Below, piece after piece: positions 15,032-22,477 of a stretch of 24,177 nt of DNA. The notes beneath the pieces were generated by a model. The model worked only from the letters and a program-made list of their open reading frames with translations, was not told the DNA's origin and did no database searches. Every line of letters starts with the position of its first letter. The stretch's first letter is position 1. Made by a program: the position numbers and the translations under genes. This stretch comes from Planctomycetota bacterium (GTDB taxonomy: Bacteria > Planctomycetota > Planctomycetia > Pirellulales > UBA1268), in assembly GCA_003669255.1 (NCBI GenBank), contig QWPO01000144.1:1-24177 (forward strand), written 5' to 3'.

Positions 15032-15363
15032 GCTTCCTTGACGAGCTGCACGAAGTGGTGGACTCGCGACGAGCCGACCAGTTCCTGCACCTTCTTCTCG
15101 GCCGCCTTCTTGTCGGCGTATTCGAAGAGGGCAAGCCGCTTCATGCCAGAGTTGAAGACGCCCCAGTAGGCCTTCATCCGGGCTTCCTTGGCCACCTTCT
15201 TGCGGGCTGGTTTCTTCGCGGCGACCTTCTTCGGCTCCTTCGCCTTCTTCTCCTTGGCTACCTTCGGAGCCTTCTCCTTCGAAGCCGACTTGGTCTTGCC
15301 CCGAGCCTCGGCCGCGTCGGCCTGGGCGCGAAGTTCCTTACGATTCACGACTTTCCGTGCCAT
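15019..15363 (-). CDS. Lysine-rich small protein with conserved C-terminal domain, unknown function
   Basis: The 114-aa product has about 25 lysines. Residues 1-62 are an Ala/Lys/Glu tail ('AKEKKAKEPKKVAAKKPARK') like that of histone H1-like bacterial proteins, probably disordered and able to bind nucleic acid. Residues 63-114 differ in character: 'MKAYWGVFNSGMKRLALFEY', then 'DKKAAEKKVQELVGSSRVHH' and 'FVQLVKEAISE', which look like a small alpha/beta domain of ~50 residues. I know no named family for it. Chromatin compaction, RNA or ribosome binding are all possible. Because of the structured tail I doubt that it is only a nucleoid protein. It is divergent from nadA, with a 104-bp shared control region. 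Confidence 0.8.
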   Translation of the reverse strand: MARKVVNRKELRAQADAAEARGKTKSASKEKAPKVAKEKKAKEPKKVAAKKPARKKVAKEARMKAYWGVFNSGMKRLALFEYADKKAAEKKVQELVGSSRVHHFVQLVKEAISE

Positions 15364-15414
15364 GTCTCGGTCGCCGTCCTTCCGTCAGTGGGGAAATGCC
15401 TGCAAGAGGCAGGG

Positions 15415-15456
15415 AGTATACCGTTTCGGGAAGCCTCTGCAGCGCCCGTCTATACT
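15415..15456. promoter_or_regulatory. Divergent -10-like boxes between the lysine-rich gene and nadA
   Basis: Two identical TATACT hexamers point away from each other: one on the minus strand (15420-15415) and one on the plus strand (15451-15456), 30 bases apart. No good -35 is seen for either. From the plus-strand box, transcription would start near 15463, only about five bases before the nadA ATG at 15468. Confidence 0.4.
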
Positions 15457-15467
15457 TTGTCGGCATC

Positions 15468-16610
15468 ATGCCGATCGCCGCCCCGGACATGCCGCTCGCC
15501 TCGCCGTTTGCCGCCTACCGCGGCCTCGACGATGCCCTGCTCGCGGAGCGGATCGAGGGCGTCCGGCGGCGGATGGGATCCCGCCTGGTGATCCTCGGCC
15601 ACCACTACCAGCAGGACGGCGTGATCGCCCACGCCGACTACCAGGGCGACAGCTACCAGCTCTCGAAGTCGGCCTCCGACCGAGCCGACTGCGAGGCGAT
15701 CGCCTTCTGCGGCGTCCACTTTATGGCCGAGACGGCCGACATCCTGGCCAACCGGCCCGAAAAGGTCGCGGCCCGCGGCGGCCGGCGGGTGACGGTCGTG
15801 CTTCCCGACATGGCCGCCGGCTGCTCGATGGCCGACATGGCCGCAATCGAGCAGGTGGAGGACGCCTGGGCCGACCTCGGCACGGTGATCGACACCGCCG
15901 ACATCACGCCCGTCACCTACATCAACTCAGCCGCGAGCCTCAAGGCCTTTTGCGGTCGCCACGGCGGCATCGTCTGCACGTCGAGCAACGCCCGGGCCGT
16001 GCTCGACTGGGCGTTTGCCCGCACCAAGCGGGTGCTCTTCTTTCCCGACCAGCACCTCGGCCGCAACACGGCCCGCGCGATGGGCATCCCGCTCGACGAG
16101 ATGGCCCTCTGGAACCCGCACGACCCGTCGCTCGGAGGCAACCCGCGGGAGCAGATCGAAAAGAGCCGCGTGATCCTCTGGCAGGGCCACTGCAGCGTGC
16201 ATGCGATGTTCAAGCCGGAGCACATCGATGCGATGCGGGCGAACCTGCCGGGCGTGAAGATCCTCGTGCATCCCGAGTGCTCGATGGAGGTGGTCGACAA
16301 GGCCGACCTCACGGGCTCGACGAGCTACATCCTCGGCCAGGTCGAGAAGGCCCCGCCGGGCACGACCTGGGCGATTGGCACGGAACTGCATCTTGTGAAA
16401 CGGCTCGAGCAGAACCATCCGGAGCAGACGATCCGGTTTCTCTCGCCGGTGGTCTGCATGTGCGCGACGATGTATCGCATCGATCTCGCCCATCTCTGCT
16501 GGAGCCTCGAGCACCTCGAGCGGGGCAAGCCCGTCAACGTGATCCGCGTCGACGACGAGACGGCGAAGTGGGCCGTGACGGCCCTGGAGCGAATGCTCGC
16601 GGTGAAGTAG
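15468..16610 (+). CDS. nadA: Quinolinate synthase NadA
   Basis: NadA condenses iminoaspartate with dihydroxyacetone phosphate to quinolinate, a step of de novo NAD synthesis, using a [4Fe-4S] cluster. The 380-aa protein has 'LGHHYQQDGV', 'GDSYQLSKSA', 'FCGVHFMAETADIL' (Cys81), 'IVCTSSNA' (Cys170), 'FFPDQHLGRN', 'WQGHCSVH', 'HPECSMEV', 'GTELHLVKRL' and 'CMCATMYRIDLAHLCWSLE'. Cys81, Cys170 and Cys332 are the likely cluster ligands. The long C-terminal form resembles the Bacillus-type enzyme. The frame is open back to ATG 15357, but ATG 15468 fits the family start and lies just after a TATACT box, so the mRNA may be nearly leaderless; there is no Shine-Dalgarno site. NadB and NadC are not in the window. 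Confidence 0.96.
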   Translation: MPIAAPDMPLASPFAAYRGLDDALLAERIEGVRRRMGSRLVILGHHYQQDGVIAHADYQGDSYQLSKSASDRADCEAIAFCGVHFMAETADILANRPEKVAARGGRRVTVVLPDMAAGCSMADMAAIEQVEDAWADLGTVIDTADITPVTYINSAASLKAFCGRHGGIVCTSSNARAVLDWAFARTKRVLFFPDQHLGRNTARAMGIPLDEMALWNPHDPSLGGNPREQIEKSRVILWQGHCSVHAMFKPEHIDAMRANLPGVKILVHPECSMEVVDKADLTGSTSYILGQVEKAPPGTTWAIGTELHLVKRLEQNHPEQTIRFLSPVVCMCATMYRIDLAHLCWSLEHLERGKPVNVIRVDDETAKWAVTALERMLAVK

Positions 16611-16634
16611 GTTCAGACGGTCGCGCGTCGGCTC

Positions 16635-16766
16635 GGGGTTGCCCACGCCCCGTCGCCGGACGTTCGCGACGGGCATCCTGCCCGACGCTCACTGCATGTC
16701 CGCGGCGCTTCGCCATCCTGGCTGCGCTTGCTCTCATAGCCCGGCTCCCGGGGCATGGGCAACCCC
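16635..16766 (-). mobile_element. MITE-like element with terminal inverted repeats, family C, copy 1
   Basis: The ends are GGGGTTGCCCACGCCCC (16635-16651) and GGGGCATGGGCAACCCC (16750-16766), which are inverted repeats matching at 16 of 17 positions. The 132-bp unit encodes nothing. In reverse complement it aligns along its length with 23982-24111, sharing the ends, a GCCGGACG block and a CGCAGCCA(T)GGATGGCG block. No target duplication is evident. I call it a non-autonomous element by structure only. Confidence 0.6.
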
Positions 16767-16767
16767 T

Positions 16768-16875
16768 CGCTTCGTCGTTTTTCCGTAGCACAGGTTTTCA
16801 ACCTGTGTTCGTCGTGCAGGTTTTCAACCTGTCTCGCAGCAGGCTCAGGTTGAAAACCTGAGCTACGACGAAGCG
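16768..16875. repeat. Inverted repeat with three CAGGTT/AACCTG hairpins, family D
   Basis: CGCTTCGTCG (16768-16777) pairs perfectly with CGACGAAGCG (16866-16875). The 22-base blocks 16784-16805 and 16846-16867 are inverted copies with one mismatch. Each block is itself a hairpin: CACAGGTT-TTC-AACCTGTG (16789-16807) and GCTCAGGTT-GAA-AACCTGAGC (16843-16863). A third hairpin CAGGTT-TTC-AACCTG is at 16817-16831. A related hairpin occurs at 24137-24155. Confidence 0.8.
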
Positions 16876-16908
16876 TGGCGTTCCACGAGCCTTCCATGAC
16901 CGTTCGTC

Positions 16909-16934
16909 CAAGCCCAACGCCGTGAGGCGTGGGG
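16909..16934. repeat. Dispersed palindromic repeat, family B, copy 2
   Basis: CAAGCCCA, ACGCC-GTGA-GGCGT, GGGG. It is identical to 1574-1599 except A to G in the loop. It is followed 35 bases later by a family A unit, as B neighbours A at 1533-1660. Confidence 0.8.
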
Positions 16935-16968
16935 CCACCGCCACCAGACGCCGCTTCCAGCGGGGGAC

Positions 16969-17000
16969 GCCCGCGGCCTTCCGGCCGGTCGGCTTACACG
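16969..17000. repeat. Dispersed palindromic repeat, family A, copy 3
   Basis: The unit matches 1533-1564 at 30 of 32 positions (core GGCCTTCCGGCC then GGTCGGCTTACACG). It lies seven bases beyond the alaA stop codon, so it would be part of the alaA mRNA 3' end. Confidence 0.8.
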
Positions 17001-17007
17001 GCGGCCT

Positions 17008-18246
17008 TCAGCCTTCCGCGGCGTATTCGCCGAGGAGGCTCTCGATCCGGGCGAACACGTCGGCCATCTGGTCTGCGTCGGGGAGCAGCGTCACCCGGAA
17101 GTGATCGCGGTAGGGGACGTTGAAGCTCGAGCCCGGAGCCACGAGCACGTGCTTCCGTTCGAGGAGGTCGAGCGCGAACTTTTGATCGTTAAACTCGGCG
17201 ATCCCCCCGGGCAGCCGCTCGGCATGCACGCGGACGAAGGCATACATTGCCCCCTGCGGGGCGATCACCGACAGCCAGCGGCTGCCCGCCACGGCGCCGA
17301 GCATCGCCGCCCGGGTGGCGTGGAGCCGGCCGCCGGGTCGCGTGAGATCGAAGATCGACTGGTGGCCGCCAAGCGCCGTCTGCACCGCAAACTGGCCCGG
17401 CACGTTCGAGCACAGCCTGAGGCTCGCCAGCAGTTCCACGGCCTGAATGTAGTCGCGGGCATGCTCCCGCTCGCCGGAGAACACGAGCCAGCCCACTCGC
17501 AGGCCGCAGGCCCGGTAGACCTTGCTGAGCCCTGAGAACGTTAGGCAGAGCGTCTTCTTGACGAGCGCCGCCAGCGGCACGAACTCAGCACCGTCGTAGA
17601 GCATCTCGTCGTAGATCTCGTCGGCGCAGAGCACGAGGTGCCGCCGCTCCGCGAGCTCAGCAAGGGCCTCGAGCACCTCGCGCGGGTAAACGGCCCCGGT
17701 CGGGTTGTTGGGGTTGATCAGCACCAGCGCCCGCGTGCGGTCGGTGACGAGCGCCTCGATCTCCGCCGGGTCGGGCACGAAGCCCTGTTCCGGCCGGCAG
17801 GGGTAGTGCACCGCCTTCGCGCCGTGGATCACAACCGAGGCCGTCCAGAGCGGGTAGTCGGGGCTCGGCACGAGCACCTCGTCGCCCGGATTGAGCAGCG
17901 CCCGCATCGCCAGCATGATCAGTTCCGACACGCCGTTGCCGATGAACACGTCGTCGGCGGTGACGTCCATCACGCCGCGGTTCTGCTGCTGCATCACCAC
18001 GGCTTCGCGGGCCGGGAAGATCCCCTTCTGGTGCGAATACGGATCGGCCTGGTGGAGGTTCTCCACGACGGCGACTCGCATCGACCCCGGCATCCGGAAG
18101 CCGAAGGCTCCGGGGTTGCCGATGTTGAGCTTCACGATCTCGTGCCCCTCGCGCTCAAGCTGCTCGGCGCGGCGGGCCAGTGCCCCGCGGATCTCGTATT
18201 TGACGTCGTGGAGGTGTTCGGAGGCGCGGAGCGGGCGGAGCGTCAT
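17008..18246 (-). CDS. alaA: Alanine aminotransferase, AlaA-type PLP enzyme
   Basis: The 412-aa protein follows E. coli AlaA closely from end to end. Landmarks are 'YEIRGALARRAEQLEREGHE', 'KLNIGNPGAFGF', 'YSHQKGIFPAREA', 'IGNGVSELI', 'LVPSPDYPLWTA', 'INPNNPTGAVY' (~177-187), 'ADEIYDEMLYD' with the PLP-nitrogen Asp209, 'FSGLSKVYRACGLRVGW' with PLP lysine Lys242, and 'LASLRLCSNVPGQFAVQTAL'. The family transfers the amino group between alanine or glutamate and 2-oxo acids (class I/II fold, cytoplasm). The start has no Shine-Dalgarno site. It follows the giant gene on the same strand with a 104-bp gap that contains a TAGGAT box (18294-18289) and a B repeat core, so it may have its own promoter. 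Confidence 0.95.
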   Translation of the reverse strand: MTLRPLRASEHLHDVKYEIRGALARRAEQLEREGHEIVKLNIGNPGAFGFRMPGSMRVAVVENLHQADPYSHQKGIFPAREAVVMQQQNRGVMDVTADDVFIGNGVSELIMLAMRALLNPGDEVLVPSPDYPLWTASVVIHGAKAVHYPCRPEQGFVPDPAEIEALVTDRTRALVLINPNNPTGAVYPREVLEALAELAERRHLVLCADEIYDEMLYDGAEFVPLAALVKKTLCLTFSGLSKVYRACGLRVGWLVFSGEREHARDYIQAVELLASLRLCSNVPGQFAVQTALGGHQSIFDLTRPGGRLHATRAAMLGAVAGSRWLSVIAPQGAMYAFVRVHAERLPGGIAEFNDQKFALDLLERKHVLVAPGSSFNVPYRDHFRVTLLPDADQMADVFARIESLLGEYAAEG

Positions 18247-18312
18247 GGGATGGGCCGGCCGGTGCGGGAGCAGAGGGCGAAAGCCGCCATCCTACACTCG
18301 CGCCAGTCGAGT

Positions 18313-18329
18313 CCCCACGCCTCACGGCG
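18313..18329. repeat. Family B core, inverted, between the giant gene and alaA
   Basis: CCCCACGCCTCACGGCG is the exact reverse complement of 16918-16934. The ACGCC/GGCG(C) stem is retained. It lies in the 104-bp gap between two tandem minus-strand genes, where it could affect transcript ending or stability. Confidence 0.6.
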
Positions 18330-18350
18330 CCGGGCATGGAGGCGGCTGGT

Positions 18351-21300
18351 TCACCCCGCGAGCGCCGCCTTCAGCATGTCCCACGGCAGCTTCACCCAGG
18401 GGATGCTCTCCGGCAGGCCGGCGACGGGCTGCGGCCCGGCCGTGCCACGCGGCGAGGCATCGGCTCGCTCGATGGCGCGATCGACGGCCGACGAGAGCCT
18501 CTCGAGCCACTCGGGCACCTCGACCCCCGAGCCGCTGGCCACGCCGAGAAACGTGGCCGCCTTCGCTTCAAACGCGCCGCCGGCGCCCTCGGGCCGTCCG
18601 GTGATGAGTTCGGCCACCGCCGGAGTGACCAGCGCCTCGAGGTCGTCCTGCTCGAGCATGGTCGTGAAGGGGCGGCGGACACGGTCGGAGATGCTTGCCA
18701 GTCGCACGCTCCAGTGCCCCTCGAGCTGGTCGAGCCGCTGAACGAGCACGGCGGCGGTGTCGCGGGTCTCGTCGCGAAGCCGCGCCCGCCAAGCTTCTGC
18801 TGCGGCGGCCGCGCCCCGGCGGGCGAGCACGCGGTGGGCCATGCCGACGGGCCGGAGCGTCCAGGCGATCCGGTCGTGCTCAGCCTTCACGCGGAGGTAG
18901 TCGAGCAGGATGTGGAGGCACTCGCCGCGATCCGACTGCGTGGTGGTGGAGTTCCAGTCTCGGTACTCGGCGTGGTTTTCGGCGATGCTTTCGAGCACCA
19001 GCCGCAGCCGCGTGGCCGCCTGCTTCATCGGCAGGGCCCCGGAGGCGAGGTCTTCGATCAGCCGCCGTGGATAGCGGGCGGCGGGGGGTGCCGGTTCGCT
19101 GGTGTCGATGTCGCGGTCAAGAAGCTGCTCAAGCCAGTTCCGCACGCCGCCGCGGAGGATGCCCCGCAGTGACGACGGGGCGAGGAGGTGCTGCGTGAAC
19201 AGCCCCTGGCCGTATCGCTCCACGAACTCGCGGGTGGCGGCAAACGCCTTGTCGTCGCGAACCCGTTCGAGCACCGAGAGCCGCAGCTGGCGGGCGTGCG
19301 TCATCCAGGTCTCGAGCAGCTTCGGCACCAAGAGCGACAGCCCGTCGAGGATCCGCGAAGTCTTCGTCTCCTCGTCGGGATCGCCTTCACCGCTGCTCTC
19401 GACGATCCGCTCGACGAGCGCGGTCGTGGCCGCCTCGAAGACGCGGTCGAACTCGCTGACGCTCGCTCCGCCCGGTGGTCGCCGGCTCTCCAGCGCCTTG
19501 GCAAGTTGCACCACCGTGATCGACTGCTGCACCAGCCCGAGCCGCGGTAGGCTGGCCGCCATCCGCTCGAGGAGCCGCTCGCGAGTGCGGGCCTTCACGA
19601 TCCGGTCGGCGCGGCCGCCGCGGGAGAGCGGCACATAGAGCACGGGCCTGCCGACGAGCCGCTCGCAGACCGCGTTGGCCCGCACGCCGGCGTCGGCCGG
19701 ATCGCTGCGAAGGAAGGCCGCAATCATGCCGCCGATCGAGCCCGGGGCGGCGACCTCCGTGCCCGGCGTGCCAAGGTGGATCCGGGCCGAGAGGATCCAG
19801 AGCGTTTCCCCCGCCTGCACCGCCGCATCGACGAGCCGCTCCGCCGCCGCATCGCGCTGCCAGCGGAGCCGGTCGAACTCGGTGGGAGACATGCCCGGTG
19901 GCGGTTCCTGATCGCGGAGCGCAACGAGCGTGGCTGCGCGGACGAGCGTTCGCCTTAGCCGGCGGACGGTCTGGCCCCAGCCGGCGACGGCGTCGAGCTC
20001 CTCGCGATCGGCCGCGGTGCCGTCCGCCGCGTCGCCCGTGCACCACGCGATGACGGCCTCGCGATAGAGCCGGAGGACGCCGCGGAGGAGTTCGGCGGAG
20101 TCTTCGACGGTTGCCAGGGCATCGAGCGATCCGCCCCCGGGCCCGTCCACGTCGATCATGCCCCCGTCGACACCGTCGTCGGCGGAGTCGCGCCAAACCA
20201 TCGATTCGTAGGCAGCGGCGACCCGCTCTTCGCCGTCGGCCTGATCGTCGTCGCCGTGGTCGTCGTCGTCCGCGTCGGACCGCTGGCCCATGATCGGGGC
20301 CACGGCGATGGCAACGATCACATCGACCACCGTCGACGTGTTCGCCTCGACGAGTTCGAGGAAACGGCGGACCCGGCTGCGGGCCGCCGGCGACCGGTCG
20401 GCGGTGGCCTGGCCCACCCAGCGGCCCGCGGCGGCGAGCCACGCCTGCCCGCTTCGCTCAATGGCCGATCCTTCCAGGAGCGAGGCCCAGTGCACAAGCA
20501 ACCCAGCGGCGCCGTCGAGATCACCCTCGTCGAGGAGGGCGTCGGCGGCCTGCGCGTGGCTGCGCGGCGACGAGAAGGCGGCAACCTCACCCTTCCAGAA
20601 TCCGGGAGGCGGCGCCGCCGGCGCCGTCTCGCGGCGGCGACTGAGCGCGGCGATCACGTCGCGGGCCGAGTCGACGCATTCGCGGCCGGAGAGATGCGGC
20701 ACGCCGGAGACGGTGGTCGTGGCGAAGGTGTCCCACCACGCCGCGAGCCGTTCGAGCCGGGCGGCGGCACGTTCGGCCGCCTGCGTGGCTCCCGCAAGAC
20801 TCGCCTGCCGCCAGGCAGCGGCATAGCCCTCGATGATCGAACCGGTGGCATTCACGAGGTCGTCCACCCTGGGGTCGGGCAGGCCTTCGCCGCCTGGCTC
20901 GTGCAGCGGAAACTGCCCGGAGAGGCCGAGGATGTTCCAGGGGTCGACCATCGCGCCGCACGCCACGGCCCGCGTGAGGAGATCCGCGGCCTCGTCGAGA
21001 TGCTCGACGGCTTCATCGGCCGCGGCCCGTCGCCACACTGCCTGCTGCGCCGCGACCACCCGGCTGGTGATCCTGGCGAGCATCCGCGCGCTGGCGGCCG
21101 GCACGGCACCGGCAAGGCGCTCGGCCGCGGTCCCCCGGCCGAGGCGGGCCATCACGGTGGCGAGCGCCACGTTCTCCACCTGCCGCGCCCGTCGGCCCGC
21201 GAGCATGGAGTTGATGTGCCGGCGGACTCCACCAAAAGGTTGGCGGACCCGGCGAGATTCCTCCTCGAGACGCTGGCGATGGCGGGCCGGCAGCGAGCCG

Positions 21301-22334
21301 AGCAGCCTGCGGTAAAACTCGTCTCGATAGGAGGCGATGCGAGGCAGCAGTTCGGAGAGCGGGAGCGACGCCTGCAGGGCGCCCGGGCCGTGGCCCGAGA
21401 GGCCGCTGGCCATCAGCATCACGCCCGCCAGCACGGCCGACGATTCCCAGCGAAACTCCGCCTCGTCGACATCGGCAGGGGCGGCCTGCCGAGCCGTGTC
21501 GGGCCACGAGAGGATGCCGTCGAGCGTGGCCTGCTGCACCACCATGCGGCGATACATGCCGCGCTCGTCGATCCGTGCTGGATCCCAGAGGCCGAAGAGG
21601 TAGTTGGGCCTGCTCGCTGCCGGATGCAGGAAGTCGAAGGCCCGCGGATCGATGGCGAGTTCCTCGAGCGCGTCGAGGTCGAAGTCGGCTTGCCGCAAGA
21701 GTTCTACCGGGACCTCACCGAGGATCGCGATCGCTCCGGCAACCAAGTGACGATAGCGGCCATGAGCTGCACCGGCGCCGGCGACGTAGAGCGGGATCGG
21801 CCGCACCCGCTCGTGCGGATACGGGGCAGAGAGGCGACCGTTCTCCAGCACCGCCAGGGGTCGCCAGCCGACGTAGTCGTTGAGCCGGTCGATCACGCGG
21901 GCGATAGCGTCAGGGCGGTCGTCGTCGGGGGAGGCCTCCGCGAGCAGCGCGCGGATCGCCGCCATCACGAAGAACGGACGTTCGACGGCCCCCGGCGGCT
22001 GGTGCTCGAGGAGGTCGGCGTGGAACCGTCGGTAGGCCGGCAGCACGTCACGGAATGTGGCCTCGACAGCCCAGCGGGCCTGGGTGGCGTCGCGGAATGC
22101 GGATTCCGTCGTTTCGAGTTCCCCGAGCCGCCGGCTGAGGGCCTCGGCGACGCGCTCAGGGGCGGCGGCCGACTCGGCCACGGCCCCGTCTGTCGCCGCC
22201 GGCTCCACGTCGGCAAAGAGATCGTTCATCGCCCGCCAGGCGGCGGCATCGAACGCCCCCGACGAGAAGTTGAGGTAGCCGAGCAGCACCGCCGCGGCGT
22301 CACGGGAACCTGGCGGCTTCGCGGGTGGCTGCAT
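18351..22334 (-). CDS. Very large soluble protein of unknown function, ~1327 aa
   Basis: The ORF opens at ATG 22418, preceded by AAGGA at nine bases. I prefer ATG 22334 because the 28 residues before it look non-conserved and the following 'AAVLLGYLNFSSGAFDAAAW' looks like a true domain start. There is no signal peptide or clear membrane helix. The composition is Ala/Arg/Leu/Glu-rich and mostly helical throughout, with tryptophan-containing helices ('FRWESSAVLAGVMLMASGLS', 'FGGVRRHINSMLAGRRARQV'). A disordered acidic stretch ('DADDDDHGDDDQADGEE') sits near the middle, and the C-terminal part ('ERYGQGLFTQHLLAPSSLRG', 'GRPEGAGGAFEAKAATFLGV') is distinct. I see no P-loop, protease, kinase or repeat signature. 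It may be a planctomycete-specific scaffold protein. Codon use and third-position GC look like its neighbours, and the antisense frames are shadows. Confidence 0.85.
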   Translation of the reverse strand: MQPPAKPPGSRDAAAVLLGYLNFSSGAFDAAAWRAMNDLFADVEPAATDGAVAESAAAPERVAEALSRRLGELETTESAFRDATQARWAVEATFRDVLPAYRRFHADLLEHQPPGAVERPFFVMAAIRALLAEASPDDDRPDAIARVIDRLNDYVGWRPLAVLENGRLSAPYPHERVRPIPLYVAGAGAAHGRYRHLVAGAIAILGEVPVELLRQADFDLDALEELAIDPRAFDFLHPAASRPNYLFGLWDPARIDERGMYRRMVVQQATLDGILSWPDTARQAAPADVDEAEFRWESSAVLAGVMLMASGLSGHGPGALQASLPLSELLPRIASYRDEFYRRLLGSLPARHRQRLEEESRRVRQPFGGVRRHINSMLAGRRARQVENVALATVMARLGRGTAAERLAGAVPAASARMLARITSRVVAAQQAVWRRAAADEAVEHLDEAADLLTRAVACGAMVDPWNILGLSGQFPLHEPGGEGLPDPRVDDLVNATGSIIEGYAAAWRQASLAGATQAAERAAARLERLAAWWDTFATTTVSGVPHLSGRECVDSARDVIAALSRRRETAPAAPPPGFWKGEVAAFSSPRSHAQAADALLDEGDLDGAAGLLVHWASLLEGSAIERSGQAWLAAAGRWVGQATADRSPAARSRVRRFLELVEANTSTVVDVIVAIAVAPIMGQRSDADDDDHGDDDQADGEERVAAAYESMVWRDSADDGVDGGMIDVDGPGGGSLDALATVEDSAELLRGVLRLYREAVIAWCTGDAADGTAADREELDAVAGWGQTVRRLRRTLVRAATLVALRDQEPPPGMSPTEFDRLRWQRDAAAERLVDAAVQAGETLWILSARIHLGTPGTEVAAPGSIGGMIAAFLRSDPADAGVRANAVCERLVGRPVLYVPLSRGGRADRIVKARTRERLLERMAASLPRLGLVQQSITVVQLAKALESRRPPGGASVSEFDRVFEAATTALVERIVESSGEGDPDEETKTSRILDGLSLLVPKLLETWMTHARQLRLSVLERVRDDKAFAATREFVERYGQGLFTQHLLAPSSLRGILRGGVRNWLEQLLDRDIDTSEPAPPAARYPRRLIEDLASGALPMKQAATRLRLVLESIAENHAEYRDWNSTTTQSDRGECLHILLDYLRVKAEHDRIAWTLRPVGMAHRVLARRGAAAAAEAWRARLRDETRDTAAVLVQRLDQLEGHWSVRLASISDRVRRPFTTMLEQDDLEALVTPAVAELITGRPEGAGGAFEAKAATFLGVASGSGVEVPEWLERLSSAVDRAIERADASPRGTAGPQPVAGLPESIPWVKLPWDMLKAALAG

Positions 22335-22400
22335 CGACGGGGTGACAGGAGGGAGCGGGTGGGCGGAAAAACCGGAGGAATCGTCACCAGCGTAGCATTT

Positions 22401-22428
22401 TTGTGCCCCCCCGATCACGAACTATCCT
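22401..22428 (+). promoter_or_regulatory. Candidate promoter of the beta-propeller gene
   Basis: TTGTGC (22401-22406) and TATCCT (22423-22428) are separated by 16 bases. The expected start near 22435 leaves a ~43-base leader before ATG 22478. Both boxes are partial matches. If the giant gene uses the 22418 start, this promoter would overlap its coding region. Confidence 0.35.
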
Positions 22429-22477
22429 TGGCCTGCCGGGTGGCTCGGCGTGCCGATTTCTTCAGGACCCATCCTCC

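Larger units (their letters stand above)
16611..17007. other. 397-bp non-coding interval made largely of dispersed repeats
   Basis: There is no convincing gene between nadA and alaA, whose 3' ends face each other. The interval holds, in order, a ~132-bp element with terminal inverted repeats (family C), a ~108-bp inverted repeat containing three CAGGTT/AACCTG hairpins (family D), one family B unit and one family A unit. Little unique sequence is left. Confidence 0.75.

Noticed and set aside
15357..15467. N-terminal extension of NadA from ATG 15357
   Set aside because: The extra 37 residues do not resemble NadA, overlap the start of the divergent gene and cross the likely promoter.
15188..16861. 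Open frame of 557 codons on the plus strand overlapping nadA and the lysine-rich gene
   Set aside because: It is in another frame across nadA, Arg/Gly/Pro-rich, and extends into repeat DNA.
16784..16867. CRISPR-like array made of the CAGGTTTTCAACCTG repeats
   Set aside because: There are only three short units in mixed orientation with unequal spacing, no cas gene, and a single copy elsewhere; it is an inverted repeat, not an array.
16635..17000. Remnant of an insertion sequence with transposase
   Set aside because: No transposase-like peptide is visible in any frame; only short non-coding elements are present.
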